Part shown: positions 1 through 8,073 of the stretch, piece after piece
How positions within the stretch are numbered: position 1 is the stretch's first letter
Layout of the letters: every line of letters begins with the position of its first letter
Assembly: GCA_903837025.1 (NCBI GenBank)
Contig: CAILTC010000481.1
Location: 1 to 18,761, forward strand
Direction: 5' to 3'
Length of the DNA stretch: 18,761 nucleotides
Source of the DNA: an uncultured Bacteroidota bacterium
GTDB lineage: Bacteria; Bacteroidota; Bacteroidia; Flavobacteriales; Flavobacteriaceae
Program-made: the position numbers and the translations under genes
Notes under the pieces: model-generated
What the model saw: the letters and a program-made list of their open reading frames with translations, nothing else
What the model was told of the DNA's origin: nothing
Databases searched by the model: none

Positions 1-419
1 CAACACACAATCAAAATAAAAGATTAGGTAGAGGAGAAGGTTCTGGTAAAGGTGGTACTGCATCACGTGGTCACAAAGGAGCAAAATCTCGTTCTGGTTA
101 TTCTAAAAAGATTGGTTTTGAAGGTGGTCAAATGCCACTTCAAAGACGTGTACCGAAGTTTGGTTTCACAAACATCAATCGTAAAGAATACGAAGGTGTA
201 AATCTTGATACACTTCAATTATTAGTGGATAATGGTATCGTAACTGATTCAGTCGATATGACTGTTTATGTTGCTAACCGTTTGGCTACTAAAAATGAAA
301 TTGTAAAGATTTTAGGAAGAGGAGAATTGAAAGCAAAATTAAAAGTAACTGCTCACAAATTTACTGCTACTGCAAAAGCGGCTATTGAAGCTGCTGGTGG
401 AGAAGTTGTAACAATATAA
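1..419 (+). CDS. rplO: 50S ribosomal protein L15, 5' end missing
   Basis: This is the C-terminal 138 residues of ribosomal protein L15, a late-assembling protein of the large subunit. The reading frame is open from base 3 and runs into the first visible ATG at 132, so that ATG is internal and the true start lies before the window. The visible N-terminal part is the Gly/Arg/Lys-rich segment typical of L15 (GRGEGSGKGG, then SRGHKGAKSRSG), which threads into rRNA. The globular part follows and ends in AAIEAAGGEVVTI, the usual L15 C-terminus. Family members are about 150 residues, so roughly a dozen residues are missing. secY starts 13 bases downstream, the usual order in the spc part of the ribosomal operon. 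Confidence 0.97.
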   Translation, partial: THNQNKRLGRGEGSGKGGTASRGHKGAKSRSGYSKKIGFEGGQMPLQRRVPKFGFTNINRKEYEGVNLDTLQLLVDNGIVTDSVDMTVYVANRLATKNEIVKILGRGELKAKLKVTAHKFTATAKAAIEAAGGEVVTI

Positions 420-432
420 TTTTTCAATCAGT

Positions 433-1779
433 ATGAAGAAAATTATTGAATCAATAAGTAACGTTTGGAAAATTGAAGAACTAAAAAATAGAATCCTAAT
501 TACATTTGGGATTCTAATAGTTTATCGTTTCGGAGCGCATGTTACACTTCCTGGTATCGATGCTACACAATTAAACAGTCTAGCAGGACAAACCAAAAAC
601 GGTCTTGGATCTATCCTTGATATGTTTACTGGAGGTGCTTTTTCTAAAGCTTCTGTTTTTGCCTTAGGTATTATGCCTTATATTTCTGCTTCAATTGTTG
701 TTCAGTTAATGGGAATTGCGATTCCATATTTGCAAAAACTTCAAAGTGATGGAGAAAGTGGTACAAAAAAAATCAATCAAATTACCCGTTGGTTAACAAT
801 TGGTATTACATTGGTTCAAGGACCTGGATACATTTATAATCTATACAGAACATTACCTAGTAGTGCTTTCTTGTTAGGATTTAATTCATTCGAATTCTTA
901 TTTTCTTCAGTAGTAATCTTAGTTACAGGTACAATTTTTGCCATGTGGTTAGGAGAAAAAATTACTGATAAAGGAATTGGAAACGGAATATCACTATTGA
1001 TTATGGTTGGTATTTTGGCTAGATTACCTCAAGCTTTTATCCAAGAGTTTGCTGCTAGAGTAACTAATAATAATGGTGGACCAATGTTATTGGTTGTCGA
1101 AATTATTATTTGGTTATTAATTATTATATCTTGTGTATTGCTAGTAATGGCAATTAGAAAAATTCCGGTACAATATGCTCGTCGTACAACATCGGGAGAT
1201 TTTGAAAAAGATATGATGGGTGGTAACAGACAATGGATTCCATTAAAGCTTAATGCTGCAGGTGTAATGCCTATCATTTTTGCTCAGGCAATTATGTTCA
1301 TTCCTGCCGCTGTAGCCGGTTTGTCTAAATCGGATGCTTCTCAATCGATTGTTGGTGCTTTTAGTAATATGTTTGGGTTTTGGTATAACTTAGTTTTTGC
1401 AACTCTTATTGTTGTATTTACTTTCTTTTATACTGCGATTACCATTCCTACGAATAAAATGTCTGATGATTTGAAAAGAAGTGGTGGTTTTATTCCAGGT
1501 ATTAGACCAGGAGTAGAAACGTCTGATTTTCTTGACAAAGTGATGTCTTTAATTACGTTCCCAGGCTCTTTATTTCTTGCTTTTATAGCTGTGTTCCCAG
1601 CAATTATTGTAAGTCTTATGGATGTTCAACAATCTTGGGCAATGTTTTTTGGAGGTACATCATTGATAATTATGGTTGGTGTTGCAATAGACACTATACA
1701 ACAAATCAACTCATACTTGTTGAACAAACATTATGATGGTTTGATGAAAAGTGGTAAAAACAGAAAAGCAGTAGCTTAA
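433..1779 (+). CDS. secY: Protein translocase subunit SecY
   Basis: This is the channel-forming subunit of the Sec translocase in the inner membrane, the partner of SecE, SecG and SecA. It exports unfolded proteins and inserts membrane proteins. The 448-residue length fits the family (443 in E. coli), and hydrophobic segments are spread along the whole protein as expected for ten membrane helices. Visible signatures are [17 protein letters not shown] in helix 2 (residues 77-93), [10 protein letters not shown] (181-190) and the cytosolic loop [10 protein letters not shown] (242-251), which in the family contacts the ribosome or SecA. The start follows rplO by 13 bases and infA begins 4 bases after the stop, so it is translated within the operon. 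No Shine-Dalgarno sequence is seen, as is normal for this phylum. Confidence 0.98.
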   Translation: MKKIIESISNVWKIEELKNRILITFGILIVYRFGAHVTLPGIDATQLNSLAGQTKNGLGSILDMFTGGAFSKASVFALGIMPYISASIVVQLMGIAIPYLQKLQSDGESGTKKINQITRWLTIGITLVQGPGYIYNLYRTLPSSAFLLGFNSFEFLFSSVVILVTGTIFAMWLGEKITDKGIGNGISLLIMVGILARLPQAFIQEFAARVTNNNGGPMLLVVEIIIWLLIIISCVLLVMAIRKIPVQYARRTTSGDFEKDMMGGNRQWIPLKLNAAGVMPIIFAQAIMFIPAAVAGLSKSDASQSIVGAFSNMFGFWYNLVFATLIVVFTFFYTAITIPTNKMSDDLKRSGGFIPGIRPGVETSDFLDKVMSLITFPGSLFLAFIAVFPAIIVSLMDVQQSWAMFFGGTSLIIMVGVAIDTIQQINSYLLNKHYDGLMKSGKNRKAVA

Positions 1780-1783
1780 TCTT

Positions 1784-1999
1784 ATGGCAAAACAATCAGC
1801 AATAGAACAAGACGGATCGATAATCGAAGCATTGTCAAATGCAATGTTCCGTGTTGAGTTAGAAAATGGACATATTGTAATTGCTCATATATCTGGAAAA
1901 ATGCGTATGCATTACATCAAATTATTACCTGGTGATAAAGTGAAACTAGAAATGAGTCCTTATGATTTGTCAAAAGCAAGAATTACTTATAGATATTAA
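1784..1999 (+). CDS. infA: Translation initiation factor IF-1
   Basis: This is initiation factor 1, a single OB-fold protein that sits in the A site of the 30S subunit during initiation and works with IF-2 and IF-3. The 71-residue length matches the family (about 72). Diagnostic stretches are [20 protein letters not shown] near the N-terminus, [21 protein letters not shown] in the middle, and the terminal KARITYRY, a variant of the common KGRIxYR ending. It starts 4 bases after secY, and rpmJ follows after 11 bases. The secY-infA-rpmJ-rpsM order is typical of this operon. Confidence 0.97.
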   Translation: MAKQSAIEQDGSIIEALSNAMFRVELENGHIVIAHISGKMRMHYIKLLPGDKVKLEMSPYDLSKARITYRY

Positions 2000-2010
2000 A
2001 GATATTCACA

Positions 2011-2127
2011 ATGAAAGTAAGAGCATCAGTTAAAAAAAGAAGTGCCGAGTGCAAAATTGTACGAAGAAAAGGCAGATTATACGTAATCAACAAAAAGAAT
2101 CCTAGATTTAAACAAAGACAAGGATAA
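2011..2127 (+). CDS. rpmJ: 50S ribosomal protein L36 (zinc-free type)
   Basis: This is a 38-codon gene encoding the smallest large-subunit ribosomal protein. It begins [10 protein letters not shown], is very basic and ends NPRFKQRQG, the family C-terminus. It sits between infA (11 bases upstream) and rpsM (2 bases downstream), its expected place. Zinc-binding L36 proteins carry a C-x2-C-x12-C-x4-H ribbon. Here only Cys14 remains: the first Cys position is Ser11, and the later Cys and His positions are replaced. This is therefore the zinc-independent form. It is short enough to be missed by gene finders with a length cut-off. Confidence 0.96.
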   Translation: MKVRASVKKRSAECKIVRRKGRLYVINKKNPRFKQRQG

Positions 2128-2129
2128 TT

Positions 2130-2504
2130 ATGGCAAGAATAGCAGGGGTAGACATCCCGAAAAACAAAAGAGGAGTTATCGCTTTAACCTATATCTTCGG
2201 AATTGGTAGAAGTAGAGCAGTTGAGATTTTAGAAAAAGCTCAAGTTAGCCAAGATACAAAAGTTCAAGAATGGAATGATGACGAGATCGGAGCAATTCGT
2301 GAAGCTGTATCATTTTTCAAAATTGAAGGTGAACTACGTTCAGAAGTTTCTTTAAACATTAAACGTTTAATGGATATTGGATGTTATAGAGGAATCCGTC
2401 ATAGATCTGGTCTTCCATTAAGAGGACAAAGAACTAAGAACAACTCTAGAACAAGAAAAGGAAAAAGAAAAACTGTTGCCAACAAGAAAAAAGCAACTAA
2501 ATAA
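2130..2504 (+). CDS. rpsM: 30S ribosomal protein S13
   Basis: S13 is a head protein of the small subunit that contacts 23S rRNA and L5 across the subunit bridge and reaches toward P-site tRNA. The protein has 124 residues, a normal length. It starts [15 protein letters not shown] and carries the conserved [10 protein letters not shown] stretch (residues 94-103) followed by a Lys/Arg-rich tail that runs along rRNA. The start ATG lies 2 bases after the rpmJ stop, which suggests translational coupling. rpsK follows after 8 bases. Confidence 0.98.
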   Translation: MARIAGVDIPKNKRGVIALTYIFGIGRSRAVEILEKAQVSQDTKVQEWNDDEIGAIREAVSFFKIEGELRSEVSLNIKRLMDIGCYRGIRHRSGLPLRGQRTKNNSRTRKGKRKTVANKKKATK

Positions 2505-2512
2505 TAAGTAAT

Positions 2513-2896
2513 ATGGCTAAAGCAACTGCAAAAAAACGTAAAGTTATCGTTGAATCAACGGGAGAAGCTCATATTTCTGCTACCTTCAATAACATCATCA
2601 TTTCTTTGACAAACAAAAAAGGTGAAGTTATTTCTTGGTCTTCAGCTGGTAAAATGGGTTTCAGAGGTTCTAAAAAGAACACTCCGTATGCAGCCCAAAT
2701 GGCAGCAGAAGATTGTAGTAAAGTAGCGTTAGAAGCTGGACTTAAAAAAGTAAAAGTGTATGTAAAAGGACCAGGAAACGGACGTGAGTCTGCAATTCGT
2801 TCTTTGCATAACGGTGGAATTGAAGTAACAGAAATTATTGACGTTACACCAATGCCTCACAATGGATGTCGTCCTCCTAAAAGACGTAGAGTTTAA
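2513..2896 (+). CDS. rpsK: 30S ribosomal protein S11
   Basis: S11 is a platform protein of the small subunit near the E site that helps hold the 3' end of 16S rRNA. The 127-residue protein has the family core ([20 protein letters not shown], then [20 protein letters not shown]) and the hallmark C-terminus [15 protein letters not shown]. It follows rpsM by 8 bases. The gap to the next gene, rpsD, is unusually long for this operon (92 bases) and is described separately. Confidence 0.98.
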   Translation: MAKATAKKRKVIVESTGEAHISATFNNIIISLTNKKGEVISWSSAGKMGFRGSKKNTPYAAQMAAEDCSKVALEAGLKKVKVYVKGPGNGRESAIRSLHNGGIEVTEIIDVTPMPHNGCRPPKRRRV

Positions 2897-2923
2897 TACT
2901 CAAATTTAATTATAGTATAAACT

Positions 2924-2975
2924 AGATAGAATAACGATTATCGAAGGATAAGACCTGAATTCATAATCTCTATCT
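2924..2975 (+). promoter_or_regulatory. Candidate structured leader before rpsD
   Basis: The rpsK-rpsD gap can fold into one long imperfect hairpin. AGATAGA (2924-2930) pairs with TCTATCT (2969-2975). After a 5-base bulge, GATTAT (2936-2941) pairs with ATAATC (2963-2968). After a one-base bulge, GAA (2943-2945) pairs with TTC (2960-2962). That gives 16 base pairs in total. A rival small hairpin, TTATC/GATAA with a GAAG loop (2938-2951), uses the same bases. No T-run follows, so it is not a terminator, and no TAnnTTTG promoter is visible here. S4 controls its own mRNA in other bacteria, so an autoregulatory or RNA-processing site is possible. The pairing is seen, the role is inferred. Confidence 0.4.
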
Positions 2976-2988
2976 TAAACAATTTAAA

Positions 2989-3594
2989 ATGGCAAGATAT
3001 ACTGGTCCAAGTACAAGAATCGCTCGTAAATTCGGAGAAGCAATCTTCGGAGACGATAAAGCTTTCGAAAAAAGAAATTACCCACCTGGACAACACGGGA
3101 TGGCTAAAAAAAGAGGAAAAAAATCTGAATATGCTGTCCAGTTAATGGAAAAGCAAAAAGCTAAATATTCTTATGGAATTTTAGAAAAACAATTCAGAAA
3201 TTTATTCGAAAAAGCATCAGCTACTAAAGGTGTTACTGGTGAAGTTTTATTACAATTGTGCGAAGCAAGATTAGACAACGTTGTTTATAGAATGGGTATT
3301 GCTCCTTCTAGAAGAGGTGCTCGTCAAATCGTTTCTCACAGACACGTAACCGTTAACGGTGAAAATGTTAATATTCCTTCTTACCACCTTAAACCTGGTG
3401 ATAAAGTTGCTGTTCGTGAAAAATCTAAATCTATAGAGGCTATCGAACGTTCTTTGTCTAATTCAAGTCATGTTTATGAATGGATTACCTGGAATAATGA
3501 TCTTAAAGAAGGTACTTTTGTTTCTGTACCGGCTAGACTTCAAATCCCGGAAAACATTAAAGAACAATTAATCGTAGAGTTGTACAACAAATAA
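2989..3594 (+). CDS. rpsD: 30S ribosomal protein S4 (zinc-free type)
   Basis: S4 is a primary 16S rRNA binder that nucleates assembly of the small-subunit body, and in several bacteria it represses ribosomal operons. The protein has 201 residues. The N-terminal region ([21 protein letters not shown]) lacks the four-cysteine zinc knuckle found in some S4 proteins. The S4 RNA-binding domain lies at about residues 92-155, with [20 protein letters not shown] and the following [20 protein letters not shown]. It lies after a 92-base possible leader and 21 bases before rpoA, so S4 and RNA polymerase alpha share a transcript. Confidence 0.98.
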   Translation: MARYTGPSTRIARKFGEAIFGDDKAFEKRNYPPGQHGMAKKRGKKSEYAVQLMEKQKAKYSYGILEKQFRNLFEKASATKGVTGEVLLQLCEARLDNVVYRMGIAPSRRGARQIVSHRHVTVNGENVNIPSYHLKPGDKVAVREKSKSIEAIERSLSNSSHVYEWITWNNDLKEGTFVSVPARLQIPENIKEQLIVELYNK

Positions 3595-3615
3595 TAATTG
3601 ACTTAGTCGAAATTT

Positions 3616-4608
3616 ATGGCAATATTTAATTTTCAGAAACCCGATAAAGTTATCATGATCGATTCAACCGATTTTGAAGGTAAATTCGAATTTAGACCTT
3701 TAGAACCTGGTTACGGATTGACAGTTGGTAACGCACTTAGAAGAGTTTTGCTTTCAGCATTAGAAGGTTATGCAATTACATCTGTTCGAATCGATGGTGT
3801 AGATCATGAGTTTTCTACTATCTCAGGAGTTGTTGAAGATGTTACCGAGATTATTCTTAATCTAAAACAAGTACGTTTCAAACGTCAAATTGAAGATATA
3901 GATAATGAGGCAGTTACTATTTCTGTAACCGGTAAAGATCAATTAACAGCTGGTGATTTTCAAAAATTTATTTCAGGTTTCCAAGTTTTGAACCCAGAAC
4001 TTGTTATTTGTAATTTAGATCCAAAAATCAAACTACATTTCGATTTAACAATCGAAAAAGGTAGAGGATATGTTCCTGCTGAAGAGAATAAAAAACAAAA
4101 TGCTGCAATTGGAACTATATTTACTGACTCTATTTTTACTCCGGTAAAAAATGTTAAGTATGCTATAGAAAACTTCCGTGTAGAGCAAAAAACAGATTAT
4201 GAAAAATTAGTTTTTGAAATTAAAACTGACGGATCAATCAATCCAAAAGACGCTCTTACTGAAGCTGCCAAAGTTTTAATTCACCATTTCATGTTGTTTT
4301 CTGACGAAAGAATTACTCTTGAGGCTGACGAAATTGCCCAAACAGAATCGTATGACGAAGAGTCATTACACATGAGACAGTTGCTTAAAACCAAACTTGT
4401 TGATATGGATCTTTCTGTGAGAGCATTAAATTGTTTAAAAGCGGCAGAAGTTGATACACTTGGCGATTTAGTATCATTCAATAAAAATGACCTAATGAAA
4501 TTCCGTAATTTCGGTAAAAAATCTTTAACGGAACTAGATGAACTAGTTGCCATTAAAAATTTGAACTTCGGTATGGATTTAGCAAAATACAAACTAGATA
4601 AAGAATAA
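3616..4608 (+). CDS. rpoA: DNA-directed RNA polymerase subunit alpha
   Basis: This is the alpha subunit of RNA polymerase, whose dimer nucleates assembly of beta and beta'. At 330 residues it is full length (329 in E. coli). The N-terminal dimerisation/assembly domain (about residues 1-235) contains [20 protein letters not shown], the classic alpha signature. A linker is followed by the C-terminal domain (about 255-320), with [19 protein letters not shown] and the helix-hairpin-helix segment [15 protein letters not shown]. Arg269 in that domain matches the DNA-contacting Arg265 of E. coli alpha. The gene lies between rpsD and rplQ, as in most bacteria, and is followed directly by a small hairpin. 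Confidence 0.98.
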   Translation: MAIFNFQKPDKVIMIDSTDFEGKFEFRPLEPGYGLTVGNALRRVLLSALEGYAITSVRIDGVDHEFSTISGVVEDVTEIILNLKQVRFKRQIEDIDNEAVTISVTGKDQLTAGDFQKFISGFQVLNPELVICNLDPKIKLHFDLTIEKGRGYVPAEENKKQNAAIGTIFTDSIFTPVKNVKYAIENFRVEQKTDYEKLVFEIKTDGSINPKDALTEAAKVLIHHFMLFSDERITLEADEIAQTESYDEESLHMRQLLKTKLVDMDLSVRALNCLKAAEVDTLGDLVSFNKNDLMKFRNFGKKSLTELDELVAIKNLNFGMDLAKYKLDKE

Positions 4609-4610
4609 TC

Positions 4611-4628
4611 TAAACCTTCAAGGGTTTA
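4611..4628 (+). other. Small hairpin between rpoA and rplQ
   Basis: TAAACC (4611-4616) and GGTTTA (4623-4628) form a 6-base-pair stem around a TTCAAG loop, starting 2 bases after the rpoA stop codon. No T-run follows, so it is unlikely to stop transcription fully. It could be an RNA-processing site or pause site, or chance in AT-rich DNA. Confidence 0.3.
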
Positions 4629-4641
4629 AATTTACATAGCA

Positions 4642-5145
4642 ATGAGACACGGAAAAAAATTCAATCACTTAAGCAGACAGACTGCACATAGAAGTTCTAT
4701 GTTGGCTAATATGGCTTGTTCTCTTATCGAGCACAAACGTATTAACACTACTGTTGCAAAAGCAAAAGCGCTTAAACAATTTGTTGAGCCATTAATAACA
4801 AAATCTAAAGCAGACACGACACATAATCGTCGTATCGTTTTTGGATACTTACGTAGCAAATATGCTGTAACTGACTTGTTCAGAGACGTAGCTGCTAAAG
4901 TAGGTGACCGTCCAGGTGGATACACTCGTATCATTAAAGTTGGAAATCGTTTAGGAGATAATGCTGATATGGCAATGATCGAATTAGTAGATTTCAATGA
5001 ACTTTACAATGGTGGTAAAAAAGAAGTTAAAAAAGCAAAAAGCCGTCGTGGTGGAAAAGCTAAGAAAGCAGACGAAACTACTGAAGCACCAGTTGCTGAA
5101 GCAGAAACTCCAGCTACTGAAACTCCAACTGAGACTGCTGAATAA
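4642..5145 (+). CDS. rplQ: 50S ribosomal protein L17 with acidic tail
   Basis: L17 is a large-subunit protein near the exit tunnel. Residues 1 to about 118 are the conserved domain: [20 protein letters not shown] at the start, then [20 protein letters not shown] and [21 protein letters not shown]. The protein is 167 residues, longer than the 116-130 residues common in the family. The extra part is first very basic ([17 protein letters not shown]) and then a stretch of Ala, Pro, Thr and Glu with no basic residue. Such tails occur in Bacteroidota L17 and are probably disordered. It is the last gene of the operon, with a hairpin terminator 30 bases after its stop. Confidence 0.97.
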   Translation: MRHGKKFNHLSRQTAHRSSMLANMACSLIEHKRINTTVAKAKALKQFVEPLITKSKADTTHNRRIVFGYLRSKYAVTDLFRDVAAKVGDRPGGYTRIIKVGNRLGDNADMAMIELVDFNELYNGGKKEVKKAKSRRGGKAKKADETTEAPVAEAETPATETPTETAE

Positions 5146-5175
5146 TTATGAAAATAATAATTCAATAAAAATCAA

Positions 5176-5208
5176 GGGTAAACTTTTATTAGTTTATCCT
5201 TTTTTTTT
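5176..5208 (+). terminator. Terminator of the ribosomal operon
   Basis: GGGTAAACT (5176-5184) pairs with AGTTTATCC (5191-5199), giving 9 base pairs including one G-T, around a TTTATT loop. Nine T residues follow (5200-5208). This is a standard intrinsic terminator and fits the end of the rplO-rplQ transcript. Confidence 0.85.
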
Positions 5209-5232
5209 GTCATTGCGAGAGCGAAGTAATCA
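5209..5232. repeat. Degenerate CATTGCGAG-type dispersed repeat
   Basis: The bases GTCATTGCGAGAGCGAAGTAATC lie directly after the T-run of the operon terminator. They resemble a short interspersed element (CATTGCGAG, a few bases, GCGAAGCAATC) that I recall from non-coding DNA of many bacteria, Bacteroidota included. Only one, imperfect copy is in this window, so the call rests on recollection of the motif. Confidence 0.4.
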
Positions 5233-5263
5233 GAAGCACAACATTGACTTTCTTATCATGATG

Positions 5264-5337
5264 TTTCCCGCTTTTCGTTCAATCTTTTTCTTTTTAAAGA
5301 AAATAGAAAAAGGATTTTCACTGCAATCGGGGCTATT
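5264..5337. repeat. Flavobacterial interspersed repeat with hairpin
   Basis: The unit runs from TTTCCCGCTTTTCGTTCAAT to CACTGCAATCGGGGCTA. It encloses an inverted repeat: bases 5281-5295 pair with 5301-5316 apart from one bulged G and one mismatch, around an AAAGA loop. I recall very similar units, with CCCGCTTTTCG at one end and CGGGGCTA at the other and an AT-rich hairpin between them, scattered between genes in Flavobacterium genomes. The hairpin is seen, the family assignment is from memory. Confidence 0.5.
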
Positions 5338-5383
5338 TATGACGAATCGTTTTCAAATCATTATTCTCAATTTGTTAAAAAAT

Positions 5384-5411
5384 AACTTTGCAAAACTTTG
5401 AAAAAACTTTG
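5384..5411. repeat. Three AACTTTG copies before carA
   Basis: AACTTTG occurs at 5384-5390, 5394-5400 and 5405-5411, at steps of 10 and 11 bases, or one DNA turn. The last copy contains the TTG of the proposed carA -33 box and continues GCGCCCTTAGTGTTAAA. This could be a regulator-binding array, or a decayed copy of the CTTTGCG-rich dispersed repeat that I recall from this phylum. Confidence 0.4.
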
Positions 5412-5439
5412 CGCCCTTAGTGTTAAAGAATTAAATTTG
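5409..5439 (+). promoter_or_regulatory. Candidate promoter of carA
   Basis: TTG (5409-5411), a 20-base spacer and TAAATTTG (5432-5439) match the Bacteroidota sigma-A promoter consensus (TTG, about 19-21 bases, TAnnTTTG). Transcription would start near 5446, only about 11 bases before the carA ATG, giving a very short leader. Confidence 0.6.
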
Positions 5440-5456
5440 CACAACAATTAATAAAA

Positions 5457-6557
5457 ATGAAATACACAACACGACAAAGCGCTATTCTTCTACTAAGTGA
5501 CGGAACCATATTTCATGGTAAATCCATAGGAATTAGCGGTACGACTTTTGGAGAAGTTTGCTTTAATACTGGAATGACAGGGTATCAAGAAATCTTTACT
5601 GACCCTTCCTACTTTGGACAAATAATGGTGGCTACCAATGCTCACATTGGAAACTACGGAGTAAATGAAAAAGAAATTGAATCTGCAGGAATTAAAATTG
5701 CAGGTTTAGTTTGTAAAAATTTTAGTTTCAACTATTCTCGTGAAGATGCTTCCGAAAGTTTAGAAGACTATTTTACAAAACAAAATTTGATCTGTATTTC
5801 AGATGTTGATACTCGCGGTTTGGTAAGTTACATTCGTGATAACGGCGCTATGAATTCTGTTATTTGTACAGACGGAACTCCAATTGAAGAGCTAAAAGCT
5901 GCATTGGCAAAAGTACCAGATATGAAAGGTTTGGAATTAGCTTCTAAAGTTTCAACAAAAGAACCTTACTTTTTTGGAGACGAAAATGCAACCTATAAAA
6001 TATCGGCTTTAGATTTAGGAATCAAAACAAATATTCTTCGCAATCTTGCTAAAAGAGATTGTTATATCAAAGTGTTTCCATACGATTCGAAATTTTCAGA
6101 ATTGGCAGCATTTAATCCTGATGGTTATTTCTTATCTAACGGGCCTGGAGATCCAGATCCGCTTTTGAGCGCAATTCAAGTAGCAAAAGATATACTTGCT
6201 ATCAACAAACCGTTATTCGGAATTTGTTTGGGACACCAAGTAATCGCTTTGGCCAACGGAATTTCGACTTATAAAATGTTCAACGGACATAGAGGAATTA
6301 ATCATCCTGTAAAAAATATTATTACAGGAAAAGGTGAAGTTACTTCTCAAAATCATGGTTTTGCTGTAAATAAAGAAGAACTTGATAATCATCCTGATCT
6401 AGAAATTACCCATCTTCATCTTAATGATGATACTGTAGCTGGGATGCGAATGAAAAATAAGAACTGTTTCTCGGTACAATATCATCCTGAAGCAAGTCCT
6501 GGACCACATGATTCTTCTTATTTATTCGATCAGTTCATCGAAAATTTAAAGAAGTAG
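5457..6557 (+). CDS. carA: Carbamoyl-phosphate synthase small subunit
   Basis: This is the glutaminase subunit of carbamoyl-phosphate synthase. It hydrolyses glutamine and passes ammonia to the large subunit CarB, which makes carbamoyl phosphate for pyrimidine and arginine synthesis. The 366-residue protein has the CarA N-terminal domain (FGEVCFNTGMTGYQEIFTDP at 31-50, SDVDTRGL at 115-122) and a class I glutamine amidotransferase domain from about residue 180. In that domain, the oxyanion segment is LSNGPGDP, the nucleophile is Cys257 in GICLGHQ, and His343 and Glu345 lie in QYHPEASPGP, so the triad is complete. carB is not adjacent. carA has its own promoter and a terminator 30 bases downstream, so it appears to be transcribed alone. 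Confidence 0.97.
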   Translation: MKYTTRQSAILLLSDGTIFHGKSIGISGTTFGEVCFNTGMTGYQEIFTDPSYFGQIMVATNAHIGNYGVNEKEIESAGIKIAGLVCKNFSFNYSREDASESLEDYFTKQNLICISDVDTRGLVSYIRDNGAMNSVICTDGTPIEELKAALAKVPDMKGLELASKVSTKEPYFFGDENATYKISALDLGIKTNILRNLAKRDCYIKVFPYDSKFSELAAFNPDGYFLSNGPGDPDPLLSAIQVAKDILAINKPLFGICLGHQVIALANGISTYKMFNGHRGINHPVKNIITGKGEVTSQNHGFAVNKEELDNHPDLEITHLHLNDDTVAGMRMKNKNCFSVQYHPEASPGPHDSSYLFDQFIENLKK

Positions 6558-6586
6558 TCTTTTATAAAGATCTTTTTATTCAATAG

Positions 6587-6612
6587 AAAAGCCGCTAATT
6601 TAGCGGCTTTTT
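6587..6612. terminator. Two-way terminator between carA and amylase
   Basis: AAAAGCCGCTA (6587-6597) pairs with TAGCGGCTTTT (6601-6611) around a 3-base loop. The stem has T residues after it on the plus strand and A residues before it, so it can end both carA (rightward) and the amylase gene (leftward). Confidence 0.85.
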
Positions 6613-6629
6613 CGTTTTTAATTTTTTTG

Positions 6630-8073
6630 TTAAATGTTTGGAGACCAAACTGTATAGCTGTTTGGAGGACATTGAATTTTTACCCATTTGTCACCTTGTG
6701 TTATTGGATACCAATTAGAAGCACCTGTGAAGTCTTTGATTTGTGTATTTGCCCAATTCGTAGGAATCCATCTCTCTAACCAAGTCGATGAATTGTTTAT
6801 ATAAACTATTAGTCCAGGATTTCCATTATAACCATTTCTTCTTGCAATATACTCATCATTGTCAGCATATAAAATAGATGTAGTTCCTGTAGCTTTGTTA
6901 TTATGAATCCATATAAGATTGTTAAGTTTCGATTTATCTAGCCATTCCTCATAATCTCTATAAAAAATGGTAGGATATCCTTCGTGAGTTAGAATATAAG
7001 CATAAGCTAATTGTTTGTTCCAAATAATATTTGTATCATGATTTGATACAAAAGTAACTGCTTTGAATGGATCTCTTTTCCACATCATATCATCATTTAA
7101 GAGATTTAGATTGTTTCCGTCAAAGGCATCTTTCATTTTATAGTAACAAGCGAAATCAAATACGGAACTGTTCGCATTTGTAGCCCACCAATCTAATGTA
7201 TCAACATTTGAATCCCAATATTCTCCAACGGAGAAGCCACCTACATTAGCATTCCATTGATTGACAACCCAAGGGCCAAATCCTTTTACATAATCAAATC
7301 TCCAGCCATCAAAATGCATTGTGTTTTTATAATATTTACCCACGCCATCAGTTCTCAGCCAAAGCCAATTTTGAACATTTGGTGTAGCATGACATAGATC
7401 TGGATAGCCGCCAAAAGAACCTTCGTCATTGATATGGTATGCGTTTGCATGAAAATCGGCACTAGTTCTCGGGAATTTTCCTGAAGCTATACCGGTAAAA
7501 TCAGTATAAGTTTGAGTTCCTGTGTAAGGGTTGTTTTCTAATTGTCCTCCGCTATTATGATTAAGCACAATATCTGCAAATACTTGCATGTTTTCAGTAT
7601 GTGCTTTGGTTATTAAGTTTTCTAGCGCGGTGCGTGATCCAAATCGAGTTTCAACGGTGCCATTTTGATTGAAATCGCCAAAATCAAAATAATCTGTAGG
7701 ATCATATCCCATTGATAATGCTCCGCCTTGTCCTTTTGATGCTGGGGGTAACCAAATTGAACCGATACCTGCATTTGACCACTCTGTGACTTTAGTGCTT
7801 ATTGTGTCCCACCAGATTCCACCTGAAGGAACATCCCAATAGAATGCCTGCATCATGACGCCTCCACCTGGATTGGCAATATATTTTCTCGTTGACGAAG
7901 CCGATGAAGTTTTACTTGTGTTAAATGGATGTCCATCATGATGTGTGACGTCAATTACTTTGAATTGTAAACTTGATGCAGGGGGGCTTTGTTGTATTGT
8001 GTCATTTGAATTACAGGAGTAAAAGCAAATTGACAGGGCTAATGCACAGAAATTTAGAATTTGTTTTTTTCAT
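6630..8073 (-). CDS. Archaeal-type GH13 alpha-amylase, frameshifted start
   Basis: This is an endo-acting alpha-1,4-glucan hydrolase of family GH13. Numbering from the internal Met at 7856, the conserved regions are DIVLNH (95-100), GWRFDYVKG with nucleophile Asp188 (184-192), GEYWD with acid/base Glu212, and SNHD with Asp274. The wording (MQAFYWDVPSGGIWW, RDPFKAVTFVSNHDTNIIWN, PTIFYRDYEEWL) closely follows the Pyrococcus/Thermococcus subfamily GH13_7. His136, His141 and Cys155 match the spacing of its zinc ligands. The frame stays open upstream to 8069 and encodes a lipoprotein signal (LALSICFYSC) and a Ser/Thr-rich linker. The only plausible ATG (8071-8073) is one base out of frame, across seven A residues (8064-8070). 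Corrected, the protein has 480 residues. No sus/mal genes are adjacent. The family is clear; whether the gene is intact is not. Confidence 0.88.

Noticed and set aside
4997..5401. A 134-codon plus-strand open frame overlapping the end of rplQ and running to the carA promoter
   Set aside because: Its first part is the low-complexity Lys/Ala tail of rplQ read in another frame, and the rest crosses a terminator and dispersed repeats. It has no family resemblance.
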